A stretch of 64,000 nt of DNA from Methylomicrobium lacus LW14. GTDB taxonomy: Bacteria; Pseudomonadota; Gammaproteobacteria; Methylococcales; Methylomonadaceae. The position numbers and the translations under genes are program-made. The notes below the pieces were generated by a model, which saw nothing but the letters and a program-made list of their open reading frames with translations, made no database searches and was not told the DNA's origin. Below are positions 36,120-46,447 of the stretch, piece after piece. The number at the start of each line of letters is the position of its first letter. Position 1 is the first letter of the stretch. Where the stretch lies: NCBI RefSeq assembly GCF_000527095.1, contig NZ_AZUN01000001.1:3237501-3301500 (forward strand), given 5' to 3'.

Positions 36120-38351
36120 TCATTCGGCTTCCAGCGCATCGACGCGTTGAAAACCGCGCGGCAGATGCAGGCCGCGTTTCGCGCGCGCGCCCGAATAGTG
36201 CTCAATGTCCGCGCCTTTCAAGGTCAACGGCCGTTTACCGGCGGTGATTTTCAATTGGCCGCCTTCGGGCAGCGCCGTCACCGCAATGACCGCATCATTG
36301 CCGGCCGCCAAATCGTCCGTCGGAATCTGGATCAGTTTGTTACCCTTGCCTTTGGTCAGTTCGGGCAGTTCCTGCGCCGGAAAAATCAATAGCCGTCCCT
36401 GCTGGGTCACCACCGCGAGCCGATCGCTGTCGCCTCGGAGTTCGGCGGGCTTGATCACTTTGGCGCCTTCGGACAGCGTCAGCAAGACTTTTCCGGCCTT
36501 GTTCTTGCTGTACAGCTCTTTCAGTTGCACCCGAAAGCCGTAGCCGTAATGGCTCGCTACCACAACCCAGTCGTCCGGACTGCCGGCCAACAGATGCGCG
36601 AACAGCGCGCCGGGCGGCGGATTCAGGCGACCGGTCAGGGGTTCGCCCTGGGTTCTGGCCGACGGCAGGTCATGCGTCGTGATACTGTAGGCGCGTCCAG
36701 TCGAATCGAGCAAATAAACCGGCTGGGTCGAGCGGCATTTGACCGCTTCGAGAAAACCGTCGCCGGCGCGGTAATTCAAGCTATCGACATCGAAGTCATG
36801 GCCTTTCGCGGCCCTGATCCAGCCTTTTTGCGACAGGATCACGGTCAACGGCTCGTTGTTGATCAGCTGCGTCGTTTCCATCGCCTGCGCAGCTTCGCGC
36901 GCGACGATCGGCGAGCGGCGGTCGTCGCCGTATTTTTCGGCGTCGCGTTCGAGTTCCTTGCGGATCAGGCGGTTCAACAGGCGCGGCGAGCCGAGCGTTT
37001 TTTCGAGCGCGGCGCGTTCCTGTTCCAGTTCGTCCTGTTCGCCGCGGATCTTCATTTCCTCAAGCTTGGCAAGATAACGCAGCTTCAATTCCAGGATCGC
37101 CTCGGCCTGGCTATCGCTGATCCCGAATCGCGCCATCAGCACCGGCTTCGGATGCTCTTCCTGGCGGATAATCGCGATTACCTCGTCGATGTTCAGATAG
37201 GCGATCAGGAGGCCTTCCAGGATATGCAGACGCGCGAGCACCTTGTCGAGGCGGTGCTGCAAACGCTTCCTGACCGTCTCGGTGCGGAAGGCCAGCCATT
37301 CGACCAGAATTTCGCGCAGATCCCTGACTCTCGGCCGGTTGTCCAGGCCGATCATGTTCATATTGACCCGGTAACTTCTTTCGAGATCGGTGGTCGCGAA
37401 CAGATGCGACATCACCGCATCGGTATCGGTGCGCTTCGATTTCGGAATCACCAGCAGGCGGGTCGGGTTCTCGTGATCGGATTCGTCGCGCAAATCCTCG
37501 ATCATCGGCAGTTTTTTCGCGAGCATTTGCGCGGCGATCTGCTCCATCAGTTTGGAGCCCGAAACCTGATAGGGCAGCGCGGTAATCACGATCGTGCCGT
37601 CCTCGACCTCATATTTCGCTCGCATCTTGATCGAGCCGCCGCCGTTGATATACATCTTGCGGATGTCGTCTCGGGATGAGACGATTTCGGCCGCGGTCGG
37701 ATAATCGGGGCCCTGGATGTGCTGCAAGAGCTGGTCAAGCGTGCTGCCCGGCGCGTCGAGCAAGTGGATGCAGGCGGCCGCGACTTCCCTGAGATTGTGC
37801 GGCGGAATGTCGGTCGCCATGCCGACCGCGATGCCCATCGTACCGTTCAGCAGCACATTCGGCAGACGCGCCGGCAACAGTTCAGGCTCTTTCATGGTGC
37901 CGTCGAAATTGTCGGTCCATTCGACCGTGCCCTGGCCGAGTTCGCTGAGCAAGGTCTGCGCGTATTGAGTCAGGCGCGATTCGGTGTAACGCATCGCGGC
38001 GAACGACTTCGGATCGTCCGGAGACCCCCAGTTGCCCTGGCCGTCGATCAGCGGATAGCGGTAGGAAAAGTCCTGCGCCATCAACACCATCGCTTCGTAG
38101 CAGGCCGAATCGCCGTGCGGGTGGTATTTGCCGAGCACGTCGCCGACCGTGCGCGCGGACTTTTTATACTTGGCCAGCGCGGTCAGGCCGAGCTCCGACA
38201 TCGCATAGACGATGCGCCGCTGTACCGGTTTCAGGCCGTCCGCGATATGCGGCAGCGCCCGGTCCAGGATCACATACATCGAATAATCGAGGTAGGCTTT
38301 CTCGGCGAACTCTTTTAACGGCAGTTGTTCGAAATTGTCCTGCAATCCCAC
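36120..38351 (-). CDS. parC: DNA topoisomerase IV subunit A
   Basis: 743 aa. N-terminus MGLQDNFEQLPLKEFAEKAYLDYSMYVILDRALP, then the quinolone-region GKYHPHGDSACYEAMVLMAQ and catalytic Tyr in AAMRYTESRL. A C-terminal beta-pinwheel follows, shorter than in GyrA and lacking the GyrA-box, as expected for ParC. With ParE it decatenates chromosomes. Start is GTG at 38349-38351, immediately after the TAA of the thioesterase gene, so the two are translated in sequence. The Ser and Glu of the quinolone-resistance region are wild-type. Confidence 0.96.
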   Translation of the reverse strand: MGLQDNFEQLPLKEFAEKAYLDYSMYVILDRALPHIADGLKPVQRRIVYAMSELGLTALAKYKKSARTVGDVLGKYHPHGDSACYEAMVLMAQDFSYRYPLIDGQGNWGSPDDPKSFAAMRYTESRLTQYAQTLLSELGQGTVEWTDNFDGTMKEPELLPARLPNVLLNGTMGIAVGMATDIPPHNLREVAAACIHLLDAPGSTLDQLLQHIQGPDYPTAAEIVSSRDDIRKMYINGGGSIKMRAKYEVEDGTIVITALPYQVSGSKLMEQIAAQMLAKKLPMIEDLRDESDHENPTRLLVIPKSKRTDTDAVMSHLFATTDLERSYRVNMNMIGLDNRPRVRDLREILVEWLAFRTETVRKRLQHRLDKVLARLHILEGLLIAYLNIDEVIAIIRQEEHPKPVLMARFGISDSQAEAILELKLRYLAKLEEMKIRGEQDELEQERAALEKTLGSPRLLNRLIRKELERDAEKYGDDRRSPIVAREAAQAMETTQLINNEPLTVILSQKGWIRAAKGHDFDVDSLNYRAGDGFLEAVKCRSTQPVYLLDSTGRAYSITTHDLPSARTQGEPLTGRLNPPPGALFAHLLAGSPDDWVVVASHYGYGFRVQLKELYSKNKAGKVLLTLSEGAKVIKPAELRGDSDRLAVVTQQGRLLIFPAQELPELTKGKGNKLIQIPTDDLAAGNDAVIAVTALPEGGQLKITAGKRPLTLKGADIEHYSGARAKRGLHLPRGFQRVDALEAE

Positions 38352-38849
38352 TTAGAGCAGCCCCTCCGGCAGATCGACACGGATCGCGCGGTTTTTTTCG
38401 AGCAGTTCCTCTCGGCATTTTTTGCGCTGTTCCGCGTCCTTGAACAGCTGTTTTTCGATCTCGGTTTCGAGTATCAATTGCGGAACTTCTATGCTGTGTC
38501 CGTGGCCGTCGATCGCGACCATCGTAAAGTAGCAGGAGGTCGTATGGCGTTTTTCGTGCGTGGTCAGGTTTTCGGCGACCACCTTGATGCCGACTTCCAT
38601 CGACGAGCGGCCGACATGATTCACATGCGCATAGAACGTGACCAGGTCGCCGACATTGATGTTTTCCTTGAAAAACACCTGATCGAGCGCGGCGGTCACG
38701 ACATAGTTCTTGCAATATTTGGCCGCGCAGGCGTAGGCCACCTGATCGAGCATTTTCAACAGCGAACCGCCGTGCACGTTGCCGGCGAAGTTGGCCATGT
38801 CCGGCGTCATCAGCACGGTCATCGCGAGGGATTTTTCTTGTTTGGTCAT
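38352..38849 (-). CDS. Acyl-CoA thioesterase, hotdog fold
   Basis: 165 aa. MTKQEKSLAMTVLMTPDMANFAGNVHGGSLLKMLDQVAYACA has the catalytic Asn/Asp region of YciA-like acyl-CoA hydrolases (N-x-x-G-x-V-H-G-G). Next come VGDLVTFYAHVNHVGRSSMEVGIKV and CYFTMVAIDGHG. Cleaves acyl-CoA to free acid and CoA. The stop abuts the parC start with no gap. Cytoplasmic. Confidence 0.9.
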   Translation of the reverse strand: MTKQEKSLAMTVLMTPDMANFAGNVHGGSLLKMLDQVAYACAAKYCKNYVVTAALDQVFFKENINVGDLVTFYAHVNHVGRSSMEVGIKVVAENLTTHEKRHTTSCYFTMVAIDGHGHSIEVPQLILETEIEKQLFKDAEQRKKCREELLEKNRAIRVDLPEGLL

Positions 38850-38965
38850 TTGAACATTAAGATAGTTGGCTTCTTCCGAAGCAATGAATGAGGTGAATGT
38901 CGCCTTGATCGCTTGGCAGGGTGCGCTGTGGGTACCCTAAATAATTTTTATCATAACAGCATTGG

Positions 38966-40288
38966 TTAAGGTCTGCCTATCGCATGATAGGCCAATCCGC
39001 TGCGGCGCACAAACGCCGGTTCGTACATGTTGCGGCCATCGAAAATGACCTTGTCGCCGAGCGCGCGGCTCAGTTCGTCGAAGTCGGGACTCCTAAACTC
39101 CTTCCATTCGGTCACGATTACCAAGGCGTCGGCATTCTCCAATGCGTCTCGAGGCGAGGAGCAGAGTTTCAAATGCGGGTTGTCGCCGTAAATCCGCCGC
39201 GCTTCGGCGAGCGCCTCGGGATCATAGGCCTGCACGCTGGCGCCGGCCCGGCTTAGGCTCTCGATCAGGACCCGGCTCGGCGCCTCGCGCATGTCGTCGG
39301 TGTCGGGCTTGAAGGCGAGCCCCCAGAGCGCGATCACCTTGCCTTCGAGCTTGCCCTGATAATGCCGGCTGATTTTTTCGAACAAGCGGCTTTTTTGCCG
39401 GTTGTTCACGTTTTCGACCGCGTTCAATAATTCGGCATGATAGCCCTGTTCCTTCGCGGTGCGCTCCAAGGCCTTCACATCCTTCGGAAAACAGGAACCG
39501 CCATAGCCGCAGCCCGGATAGATGAAGCTGTAGCCGATCCGGCTGTCCGAGCCGATGCCTTGGCGGACCTGCTCAATGTCCGCGCCGAGATATTCGGCCA
39601 GATTCGCGAGTTCGTTCATGAAACTGATTTTGGTCGCCAGCATCGCATTCGCCGCATACTTGGTCAATTCGGCCGAACGCACATCCATCGTGATGATCCG
39701 CTCACGGCTGCGGTTGAACGGCGCGTATAATTCCTTCATCAATTCCGCGGTGCGCGGATTGTCCACGCCGATGATGATGCGGTCCGGGCGCATGAAGTCG
39801 TTCAACGCCGCGCCCTCCTTCAGAAACTCCGGATTCGAGACCACGTCGAATTCGATCTTTTCGCCGCGTTTTGCCAGCGCCTCCTCGATCTTCGCCTTGA
39901 CCTTGTCGGCGGTGCCGACCGGCACGGTCGATTTATCGATCACGACCCGGTAGCCGGTCATGTGCTCGGCGATGCTTTCGGCGACCGTCAACACATAACG
40001 CAGGTCGGCCGAGCCGTCTTCGTCGGGCGGCGTGCCGACCGCGATGAATTGAAACACGCCGTGCGCGACCGCCTCCTTCACGTCGGTGGTAAACTTAAGG
40101 CGCCCCGCCGCCTGATTTTCCTTGACCATCGCATCCAGGCCCGGCTCGAAGATAGGAATCTCGCCCTGCTGCAACTTGGCCACCTTGCCCGCGTCAATAT
40201 CCATACAAATCACCTCGTTACCGACATCCGCCATACAGGCGCCCGTGACCAGACCGACATAACCGCTACCGAACACTGTAATTTTCAT
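38966..40288 (-). CDS. ugd: UDP-glucose 6-dehydrogenase
   Basis: 440 aa. Rossmann start MKITVFGSGYVGLVTGACMADVG, then STVPVGTADKVK, VSNPEFLKEGAALNDFM, RPDRIIIGVD, TKYAANAMLATKISFMNELANL and the catalytic-Cys loop GYGGSCFPKDVKAL. Last comes IALWGLAFKPDTDDMREAPS. Oxidises UDP-glucose to UDP-glucuronate in two steps, for exopolysaccharide or lipid A sugars such as aminoarabinose. Monocistronic. Divergent from relA. Confidence 0.96.
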   Translation of the reverse strand: MKITVFGSGYVGLVTGACMADVGNEVICMDIDAGKVAKLQQGEIPIFEPGLDAMVKENQAAGRLKFTTDVKEAVAHGVFQFIAVGTPPDEDGSADLRYVLTVAESIAEHMTGYRVVIDKSTVPVGTADKVKAKIEEALAKRGEKIEFDVVSNPEFLKEGAALNDFMRPDRIIIGVDNPRTAELMKELYAPFNRSRERIITMDVRSAELTKYAANAMLATKISFMNELANLAEYLGADIEQVRQGIGSDSRIGYSFIYPGCGYGGSCFPKDVKALERTAKEQGYHAELLNAVENVNNRQKSRLFEKISRHYQGKLEGKVIALWGLAFKPDTDDMREAPSRVLIESLSRAGASVQAYDPEALAEARRIYGDNPHLKLCSSPRDALENADALVIVTEWKEFRSPDFDELSRALGDKVIFDGRNMYEPAFVRRSGLAYHAIGRP

Positions 40289-40327
40289 CTTATTCGCTTT
40301 ATTATTGCTAAATGAATTGACTCAACC

Positions 40328-40339
40328 GGCGCTAGCGCC
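40328..40339. promoter_or_regulatory. Perfect 12-bp palindrome between ugd and relA
   Basis: GGCGCTAGCGCC in the 113-bp gap between divergent starts. It could be an operator. Nothing ties it to a known regulator. Confidence 0.3.
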
Positions 40340-40401
40340 TGTCTAAGTTTCCGATTATCGAGCCAAGAGCCTGCGCGGCCTTTCTTGTATTTTTCCGTAC
40401 G

Positions 40402-42519
40402 ATGCCGAAAAAAACCGACCCCAACAAATCGCTGTTAGACGGGTTTTCCGAACCTGACCGCGAGCAGATCAACCAGGCGCTTGCCATCATCGCCCAAATT
40501 CCCGACGATCCTGATTATGGCCGTCCGAAGGGGTTTGAAGTGGCCGCTATTTTAACGGATTTTCATGTCGATCTGAAAACGACTCTGGCGGCTATTTTAA
40601 GCGATCCCCGCTTGAATGCGCTCAAGCCGCACCCGGATCTTGCCGGCCGCTTTGGCGCCACGGTCGATGCCTTGGTCAACGACGTCAATTGGCTGAACAA
40701 ATTGAGCGTTTACACGCCCGAGATGACGCATCAGCCGAACCAGACCGAAACCTTGCGCCGGATGTTGCTGTCGATGACCCATGACGTGCGCGCGGTGCTG
40801 ATCAAACTGGCTTACCGGGTCAAGCGCCTGCGCGGTCTCGCGGGCGAAGCGGAAGAAGTGCGCCATTTCATCGCGCGCGAAACGCTGGACATTTATGCGC
40901 CGATCGCGAACCGGATGGGGATTCATCAGTTCAAATGGGAGCTCGAAGACCTGGCGTTCCGTTATCTGGAGCCGCAGGTTTACAAGAGCATCGCCAAGTC
41001 GCTCGCCGATAAACGGGTCGAGCGCGAGCGCTGCGTCAGCCATTTTATCGCCCAGCTGCACGCCGCGCTGAGCGAGGAAGGCATCACTGCCGACGTATAC
41101 GGCCGGCCGAAGCACATCTACAGCATCTGGAAAAAGATGCAAAAAAAGCGGCTCGGCATCGATGAACTGTACGACCTCCTGGCGGTGCGCGTGATCGTGA
41201 ACAACCTGACCCAATGCTACACGGTCCTGGGTCTCGTGCACAGTCTCTGGCAGACGATTCCGAAAGAATTCGACGATTATATCGCCAACCCGAAGGAAAA
41301 CGGCTACCAGTCCCTGCATACGGTGATCCTTGACAGCGGCGGCAACCGGATCGAGGTGCAGATCCGCACCCGCGCAATGCACGAATTCGCCGAAATGGGC
41401 GTCGCCGCGCACTGGTCGTATAAGGAAGGCGGCAGACACAATGCCGCGGTCGAAAAAAACATCGCCTCCTTGCGCAAGCTGCTCGAGGAAAAAGACAATG
41501 ACGAGACGCTGGCCGAAGATTTCAAGACCGAATTGTTTTCCGACCGCGTCTATGTGCTGACTCCTGCCGGCAAGCTGATCGATCTGGTCAAGGGCTCGAC
41601 GCCGCTCGATTTCGCCTATGCGATTCACACCGAAATCGGCCACCGCTGCCGCGGCGCCAAGGTGAACGGACGCATCACCCCGTTGACCTATGTCCTGAAG
41701 TCGGGCGAACAGGTCGAAATCCTGACCGCGAAGGAAGGCGGGCCGAATCATAACTGGATCGATCCGAACCTCGGCTACCTGAAATCGCCGCACGCGATCG
41801 CGCGCGTCAGAAGCTGGTTCAAGAATCAGCAGATGGCGCAAAACATCGCGACCGGCAAGGCGATTCTGGACAAGGAAATGCAGCGGCTCGGCGTCAAACT
41901 GGCCAATCTGAACGAGTTGACCAAGCATTTCAAGCAACCGGACAAGGACAAACTGTACGAGGCGATCGGCCGCGGCGACATCACCAGCCGCCAGGTCGCC
42001 GCGTTTTTCAAGATCCCCGAGCTGGAAGAAGCGCCGTTCATCAGGATTCAGCAAAAAAAACAGACCGCGAAATCGGCGGTCACGGTCGACGGCATCGATC
42101 AGGTGCTGACCTCGTTCGCGCACTGCTGCTCGCCGGTGCAGGGCGACGAGATCATCGGCTACATATCGCACAAGAAAGGCATCATCGTGCACCGCCGCAA
42201 CTGCGAGAATATCCTGCAGTTGAGCCCCGACAAGCAGGCGCAACTGATTCAGGTCGAATGGGGCGGGGACAAATCGTATTATTCGGTGCCGATCATCATT
42301 CTCGCGCAAAGCGCGAAGGACTTATTGAACCAGGTGACTCAGGTGCTGGCGCATTCGAAAATTCATATCTCGAATGCGGCATTGAACACGCACCCCGATT
42401 TTTCGGCCGACCTGAACCTGACCATTCAAATCGAAAATATCGATCAACTCAGCCAGATATTGAACCGGCTCAGCTGCTTGCCTAACATTGTCGAGGTAAA
42501 AAGAAAGCAGACAGGCTAA
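40402..42519 (+). CDS. relA: GTP pyrophosphokinase RelA
   Basis: 705 aa. The N-terminal hydrolase-like domain has lost its metal residues: the usual LLHDVVED is AAILSDPRLN, and LADRLHNMR is LAYRVKRLR, so it is RelA-like (synthetase only). The synthetase core follows: DLLAVRVIVNNLTQCY, EFDDYIANPKENGYQSLHT, and IEVQIRTRAMHEFAEMGVAAHW. Then a TGS domain (RVYVLTPAGKLIDLVKGSTPLDFAYAIHT), a conserved Cys region FAHCCSPVQGDEIIGYI and a C-terminal ACT domain. Makes (p)ppGpp on starved ribosomes. About 40 residues shorter than E. coli RelA. Confidence 0.95.
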   Translation: MPKKTDPNKSLLDGFSEPDREQINQALAIIAQIPDDPDYGRPKGFEVAAILTDFHVDLKTTLAAILSDPRLNALKPHPDLAGRFGATVDALVNDVNWLNKLSVYTPEMTHQPNQTETLRRMLLSMTHDVRAVLIKLAYRVKRLRGLAGEAEEVRHFIARETLDIYAPIANRMGIHQFKWELEDLAFRYLEPQVYKSIAKSLADKRVERERCVSHFIAQLHAALSEEGITADVYGRPKHIYSIWKKMQKKRLGIDELYDLLAVRVIVNNLTQCYTVLGLVHSLWQTIPKEFDDYIANPKENGYQSLHTVILDSGGNRIEVQIRTRAMHEFAEMGVAAHWSYKEGGRHNAAVEKNIASLRKLLEEKDNDETLAEDFKTELFSDRVYVLTPAGKLIDLVKGSTPLDFAYAIHTEIGHRCRGAKVNGRITPLTYVLKSGEQVEILTAKEGGPNHNWIDPNLGYLKSPHAIARVRSWFKNQQMAQNIATGKAILDKEMQRLGVKLANLNELTKHFKQPDKDKLYEAIGRGDITSRQVAAFFKIPELEEAPFIRIQQKKQTAKSAVTVDGIDQVLTSFAHCCSPVQGDEIIGYISHKKGIIVHRRNCENILQLSPDKQAQLIQVEWGGDKSYYSVPIIILAQSAKDLLNQVTQVLAHSKIHISNAALNTHPDFSADLNLTIQIENIDQLSQILNRLSCLPNIVEVKRKQTG

Positions 42520-42608
42520 AGCAAGTAGCGTATCCTGAGCTTACTGTTTTGGGATAGTTGGCGCATACAGCGCACTCTGCTCGACTTCGTATCCTCGATG
42601 GTGAATCT

Positions 42609-43472
42609 ATGCAGCGCTATAAAATTCTTCATCGCACCTATTATAATTATTCCACCGAGGTGCGGCTCGATCCGCATTTTTTGCGCCTTCGTCCGCGAGA
42701 AGGCCATGAGTTGCGGATCGAGTCATCAAGCCTCACAATCTCGCCTCCGGCCACCCTGCGTTGGCAACGCGACGTGGAGGATAATTGCGTTGCTGTCGCC
42801 AATTTCGCAATGCCCGCTCGCCAGCTTTCGATCGAGAGCGAGGTGATCATTCAGCAGTACAATCAAGCTCCCCTGGATTTCATGGTGGCAAGCTATGCGG
42901 CCGACTATCCCTTCACCTATACGCCCGAAGACCGGATTGTGCTGTCGCCCTATATGATTTCCGCCGATGACACGGAAGACGACAAACTGACAGAATGGAT
43001 CGGCAGATTCCGGCAGCCGAGCGAACGCGATCAGCCCCTTTCCTTGCTGCAAAATCTTTGCTCCATCATTCATCAAACGCTGTCGTACCAACTGCGCGAG
43101 GAACCGGGCGTGCAGTCTCCGGCGGAAACGTTGTCCCTGGGCACTGGCTCATGTCGGGATTTTGCCTATTTATTCATGGAAGCGGCGAGGTGCCTGGGGC
43201 TGGCGTCACGTTTTGTCAGCGGCTATCTGCATACGCCGCCATCTCAGTTCAATTATGGTTCGACGCATGCCTGGGCGGAAGTCTACCTGCCGGGCGTAGG
43301 CTGGAAGGGATTCGACCCTACCCTCGGAGAAATCGTGGGGACCCATCACATTGCCGTGGCGGTGGCAAGGTCGCCCGAATCCGTTCCGCCGGTAGCCGGA
43401 TCGTTCGTCGGGCCGCCGGGATCGAGCCTGAATGTCGGGGTGTGGGTGAGCGAGCTAGCGAGGGTGATGTAA
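42609..43472 (+). CDS. Transglutaminase-like protein
   Basis: 287 aa from ATG 42609. An N-terminal beta domain (MQRYKILHRTYYNYSTEVRLDPHFLRLRPREG) is the Bact_transglu_N type. The transglutaminase core has GSCRDFAYLFMEAARCLGLASRFVSGY (Cys), HAWAEVYLPGVGWKGFDPT (His, Asp) and GTHHIAVAVARSP at the end. Cytoplasmic cysteine protease-like proteins of this type are often next to alpha-E genes; none is here. Substrate unknown. Confidence 0.88.
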   Translation: MQRYKILHRTYYNYSTEVRLDPHFLRLRPREGHELRIESSSLTISPPATLRWQRDVEDNCVAVANFAMPARQLSIESEVIIQQYNQAPLDFMVASYAADYPFTYTPEDRIVLSPYMISADDTEDDKLTEWIGRFRQPSERDQPLSLLQNLCSIIHQTLSYQLREEPGVQSPAETLSLGTGSCRDFAYLFMEAARCLGLASRFVSGYLHTPPSQFNYGSTHAWAEVYLPGVGWKGFDPTLGEIVGTHHIAVAVARSPESVPPVAGSFVGPPGSSLNVGVWVSELARVM

Positions 43473-43567
43473 AAACAGGCGGACTCAAGGCGAAAGTAAA
43501 AGCCGCGCCTTGCGCCTTGAGTCTTTTTCCTTTAGCCTTGCTCCTTTATCCTTTTGCGCGCTTTATT

Positions 43568-46267
43568 ATGACCACCAAACGCCTGATTCTCGTCGACGGC
43601 TCGTCCTTCCTGTTCCGCGCCTATCATGCGCTGCCGCCGTTGACCAGTCCGCAAGGCTTGGCAATCAATGCGGTGTACGGTGTATCGAACATGCTCAGGA
43701 AGATGCTTAGCGATTATCCGCAGGACCATTTCGCGGTGATCTTCGATGCGCCCGGCAAGACTTTCCGGCACGACCTTTACGATCAATACAAGGCGCACCG
43801 GCCGCCGATGCCGGACGATCTGCGCTGCCAGATCGAACCCTTGCACCGGCTGGTGCGGGCGATGGGCTTGCCGCTGATCGTCGAGTCGGGCATCGAGGCG
43901 GACGACGTGCTGGGCTGTTTGGCGAAGAAAGCCGATCAGCTCGGCTTCGAGGTGATCATCTCGACCGGCGACAAGGACATGGCGCAACTGGTCAACGCGC
44001 ATATCATGCTCGAAAACACAATGAACAACAGCCGGATGGACGTCCAGGGCGTGATCGACAAATTCGGCGTCAGGCCGGACCAGATCATCGATTACCTGGC
44101 GCTGATCGGCGATGCGGTCGACAACATTCCGGGCGTGCCGAAGGTCGGTCCGAAAACGGCCGCGAAATGGCTCGAACAATACGAGTCGCTGGACAATCTG
44201 ATCGCGAACGCGGACAAGATCACCGGCAAAATCGGCGAAAATCTGCGCGCGAGCCTCGAACAACTGCCGCTGTCCAAACAGTTGACCACGATCAAGTGGG
44301 ACATCGATCTGCCTTACGCTATCGACGACCTCGAACGCAAACCGGCAGATCCTACCGAATTGAAGGCGCTGCTGTCCGAATTCGGCTTTACGACCTGGCT
44401 GAAAACTCTCGGCAGCGAAACGGCGGCGCCTATCTCCGAACCGGAAACCCCGCCCGGCAAAACCGACTATGAAACGGTGCTGAGCGAAGAGCATTTCGAG
44501 CGCTGGTTCGCCAAGCTCGACAATGCCGAGCTGTTCGCGTTCGATACCGAAACGACCAGTCTCGATTACAGCAAGGCGCGCATCGTCGGCGTGTCGTTCG
44601 CGGTCGAACCGGGACATGCGGCCTATGTGCCGCTTGCGCACGATTATCCCGGCGCGCCGGAGCAGCTCGACAAAACCCGGGTTCTGGAGCGCCTCAGGCC
44701 GCTGCTCGAAAATCCTGCAAAAGCCAAGCTCGGGCAGAACCTCAAATACGACCTGCATGTGCTCGCGAACGAAGGCATCGATCTGAAGGGCGTCGCGCAC
44801 GATACGATGCTGGAGTCTTACGTCTATAACAGCACCGCGACCAAGCACAACATGGATGACCTGGCGAAGAAATATCTCGGCGTCGACACGATCCACTTCG
44901 AAGACATCGCCGGCAAGGGCGCGAAGCAACTTTCCTTTGATGAAATTGCGATCGAAGAGGCCGGGCCGTATGCGGCCGAGGATGCGGACATCACGCTGCG
45001 TTTGCATCACAAACTGCGGCCGCTGCTCGCGGAGCACGATGCGCTGTACCGGCTCTATGCGGACATCGAAGTGCCGCTACTCAGCGTGCTGGCCCGCATC
45101 GAACGCAACGGCGTCGCGGTCGACACCGACATGCTCGCGCAGCAGAGCATGGAGCTGGCTAGCCAAATCATCAGCCTCGAACACCATGCGCACGATCTGG
45201 CCGGGCACAGTTTCAATCTGGGTTCGCCGAAACAGATTCAGGAGATCTTGTACGATCGTCTGCAACTGCCGGTGCTGAAGAAAACGCCGAAAGGCCAGCC
45301 GTCGACCGACGAGTCGGTCTTGCAGGAGCTGGCCGCCGATTACCCCTTGCCCAGGCTGATTCTCGAACACCGCAGCCTCAGCAAGCTGAAGTCGACTTAT
45401 ACCGACAAACTGCCCGAACAGGTCGACCCGAACACCGGCCGCATCCATACCTCGTATCATCAGGCGGTCGCCGCGACCGGGCGCTTGTCGTCGTCCGACC
45501 CGAACCTGCAAAACATTCCGATACGCACCGAGGAAGGCCGCAAGATCCGCAAGGCATTCATCGCGCCGCCGGGTTACAAGATCGTCGCGGCCGACTATTC
45601 GCAGATCGAACTGCGCATCATGGCGCATCTGTCCGGCGATGCGGGTTTGTTGAAGGCGTTCAGCGAAGGCTTGGACGTGCATACCGCGACCGCGGCGGAA
45701 GTGTTCGGGGTCGCGCCGGAGCAGGTCACGCACGATTTGCGCCGTTCGGCGAAGGCGATCAATTTCGGGCTGATCTACGGCATGTCGTCGTTCGGCCTGG
45801 CGCAGCAGCTCGGCCTCACGCGCGGCCAGGCGCAGTCGTATATCGACCTGTATTTCGCGCGCTATCCGGGCGTCAAGGACTACATGGATTCGATCAGGGC
45901 CTTGGCCCGCGAGCAGGGCTATGTCGAAACGCTGTTCGGACGGCGGCTGTATCTGCCCGATATCAATTCGCGCAATGCGGCGCAGCGCCAATATGCCGAA
46001 CGCACCGCGATCAATGCGCCGATGCAGGGCACCGCGGCGGACATCATCAAGCGCGCGATGATCGCGACCGACCGCTGGCTGATCGAGGCGCGCGAGGATG
46101 CCAAGATGATCATGCAGGTGCATGACGAGCTGGTGTTCGAAGTCGCCAAAGACCGCCTCGATCATTGTATGGACAGGATCAGGACGCTGATGAACTCGGC
46201 CGCCGATCTTAAAGTCCCTCTGCTCGTCGACGTCGGCGTCGGCGACAATTGGGATGAAGCGCATTAA
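43568..46267 (+). CDS. polA: DNA polymerase I
   Basis: 899 aa from ATG 43568. 5'-3' exonuclease domain (residues 1-290): ILVDGSSFLFRAYHALPPL, GDKDMAQL, GPKTAAKWL. The 3'-5' proofreading domain keeps DTETTSL with both acidic metal ligands. Polymerase motif A is ADYSQIELRIMAHLSGD, motif B RRSAKAINFGLIYG, motif C MQVHDELVFEV. Replaces RNA primers and fills repair gaps. Length normal. A much longer open frame upstream in the same phase lies over the transglutaminase gene and is not part of PolA. Confidence 0.97.
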   Translation: MTTKRLILVDGSSFLFRAYHALPPLTSPQGLAINAVYGVSNMLRKMLSDYPQDHFAVIFDAPGKTFRHDLYDQYKAHRPPMPDDLRCQIEPLHRLVRAMGLPLIVESGIEADDVLGCLAKKADQLGFEVIISTGDKDMAQLVNAHIMLENTMNNSRMDVQGVIDKFGVRPDQIIDYLALIGDAVDNIPGVPKVGPKTAAKWLEQYESLDNLIANADKITGKIGENLRASLEQLPLSKQLTTIKWDIDLPYAIDDLERKPADPTELKALLSEFGFTTWLKTLGSETAAPISEPETPPGKTDYETVLSEEHFERWFAKLDNAELFAFDTETTSLDYSKARIVGVSFAVEPGHAAYVPLAHDYPGAPEQLDKTRVLERLRPLLENPAKAKLGQNLKYDLHVLANEGIDLKGVAHDTMLESYVYNSTATKHNMDDLAKKYLGVDTIHFEDIAGKGAKQLSFDEIAIEEAGPYAAEDADITLRLHHKLRPLLAEHDALYRLYADIEVPLLSVLARIERNGVAVDTDMLAQQSMELASQIISLEHHAHDLAGHSFNLGSPKQIQEILYDRLQLPVLKKTPKGQPSTDESVLQELAADYPLPRLILEHRSLSKLKSTYTDKLPEQVDPNTGRIHTSYHQAVAATGRLSSSDPNLQNIPIRTEEGRKIRKAFIAPPGYKIVAADYSQIELRIMAHLSGDAGLLKAFSEGLDVHTATAAEVFGVAPEQVTHDLRRSAKAINFGLIYGMSSFGLAQQLGLTRGQAQSYIDLYFARYPGVKDYMDSIRALAREQGYVETLFGRRLYLPDINSRNAAQRQYAERTAINAPMQGTAADIIKRAMIATDRWLIEAREDAKMIMQVHDELVFEVAKDRLDHCMDRIRTLMNSAADLKVPLLVDVGVGDNWDEAH

Positions 46268-46447
46268 CAGGCGGCGTTAGGCCGCTCCGAACGAGATCGC
46301 TTGCCCCCGATATTTAGGGGTAAAGTCTTCTTGCATTCTTGCTGAGCGGCCCAAAAGTTTAAACACTTACACCCTATAAAAATTGCACCAATCTTATCCG
46401 ATCGAGGTCAATAACCCGTCCGGCTTAATCTACACAAGAAAGATGGC

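Noticed and set aside
37990..38140. Possible quinolone-resistance substitutions in ParC
   Set aside because: The HGDSACYE region has the normal Ser and Glu.
40597..42309. A 570-codon open frame antisense to relA
   Set aside because: Codon-bias shadow of RelA; no domain or signal pattern.
42995..43567. Long upstream extension in phase with polA
   Set aside because: It covers the transglutaminase gene in another frame; PolA similarity begins exactly at 43568.
43532..45037. A 501-codon open frame antisense to polA
   Set aside because: Shadow of PolA; low-complexity Arg/Val/Asp/Gln composition.
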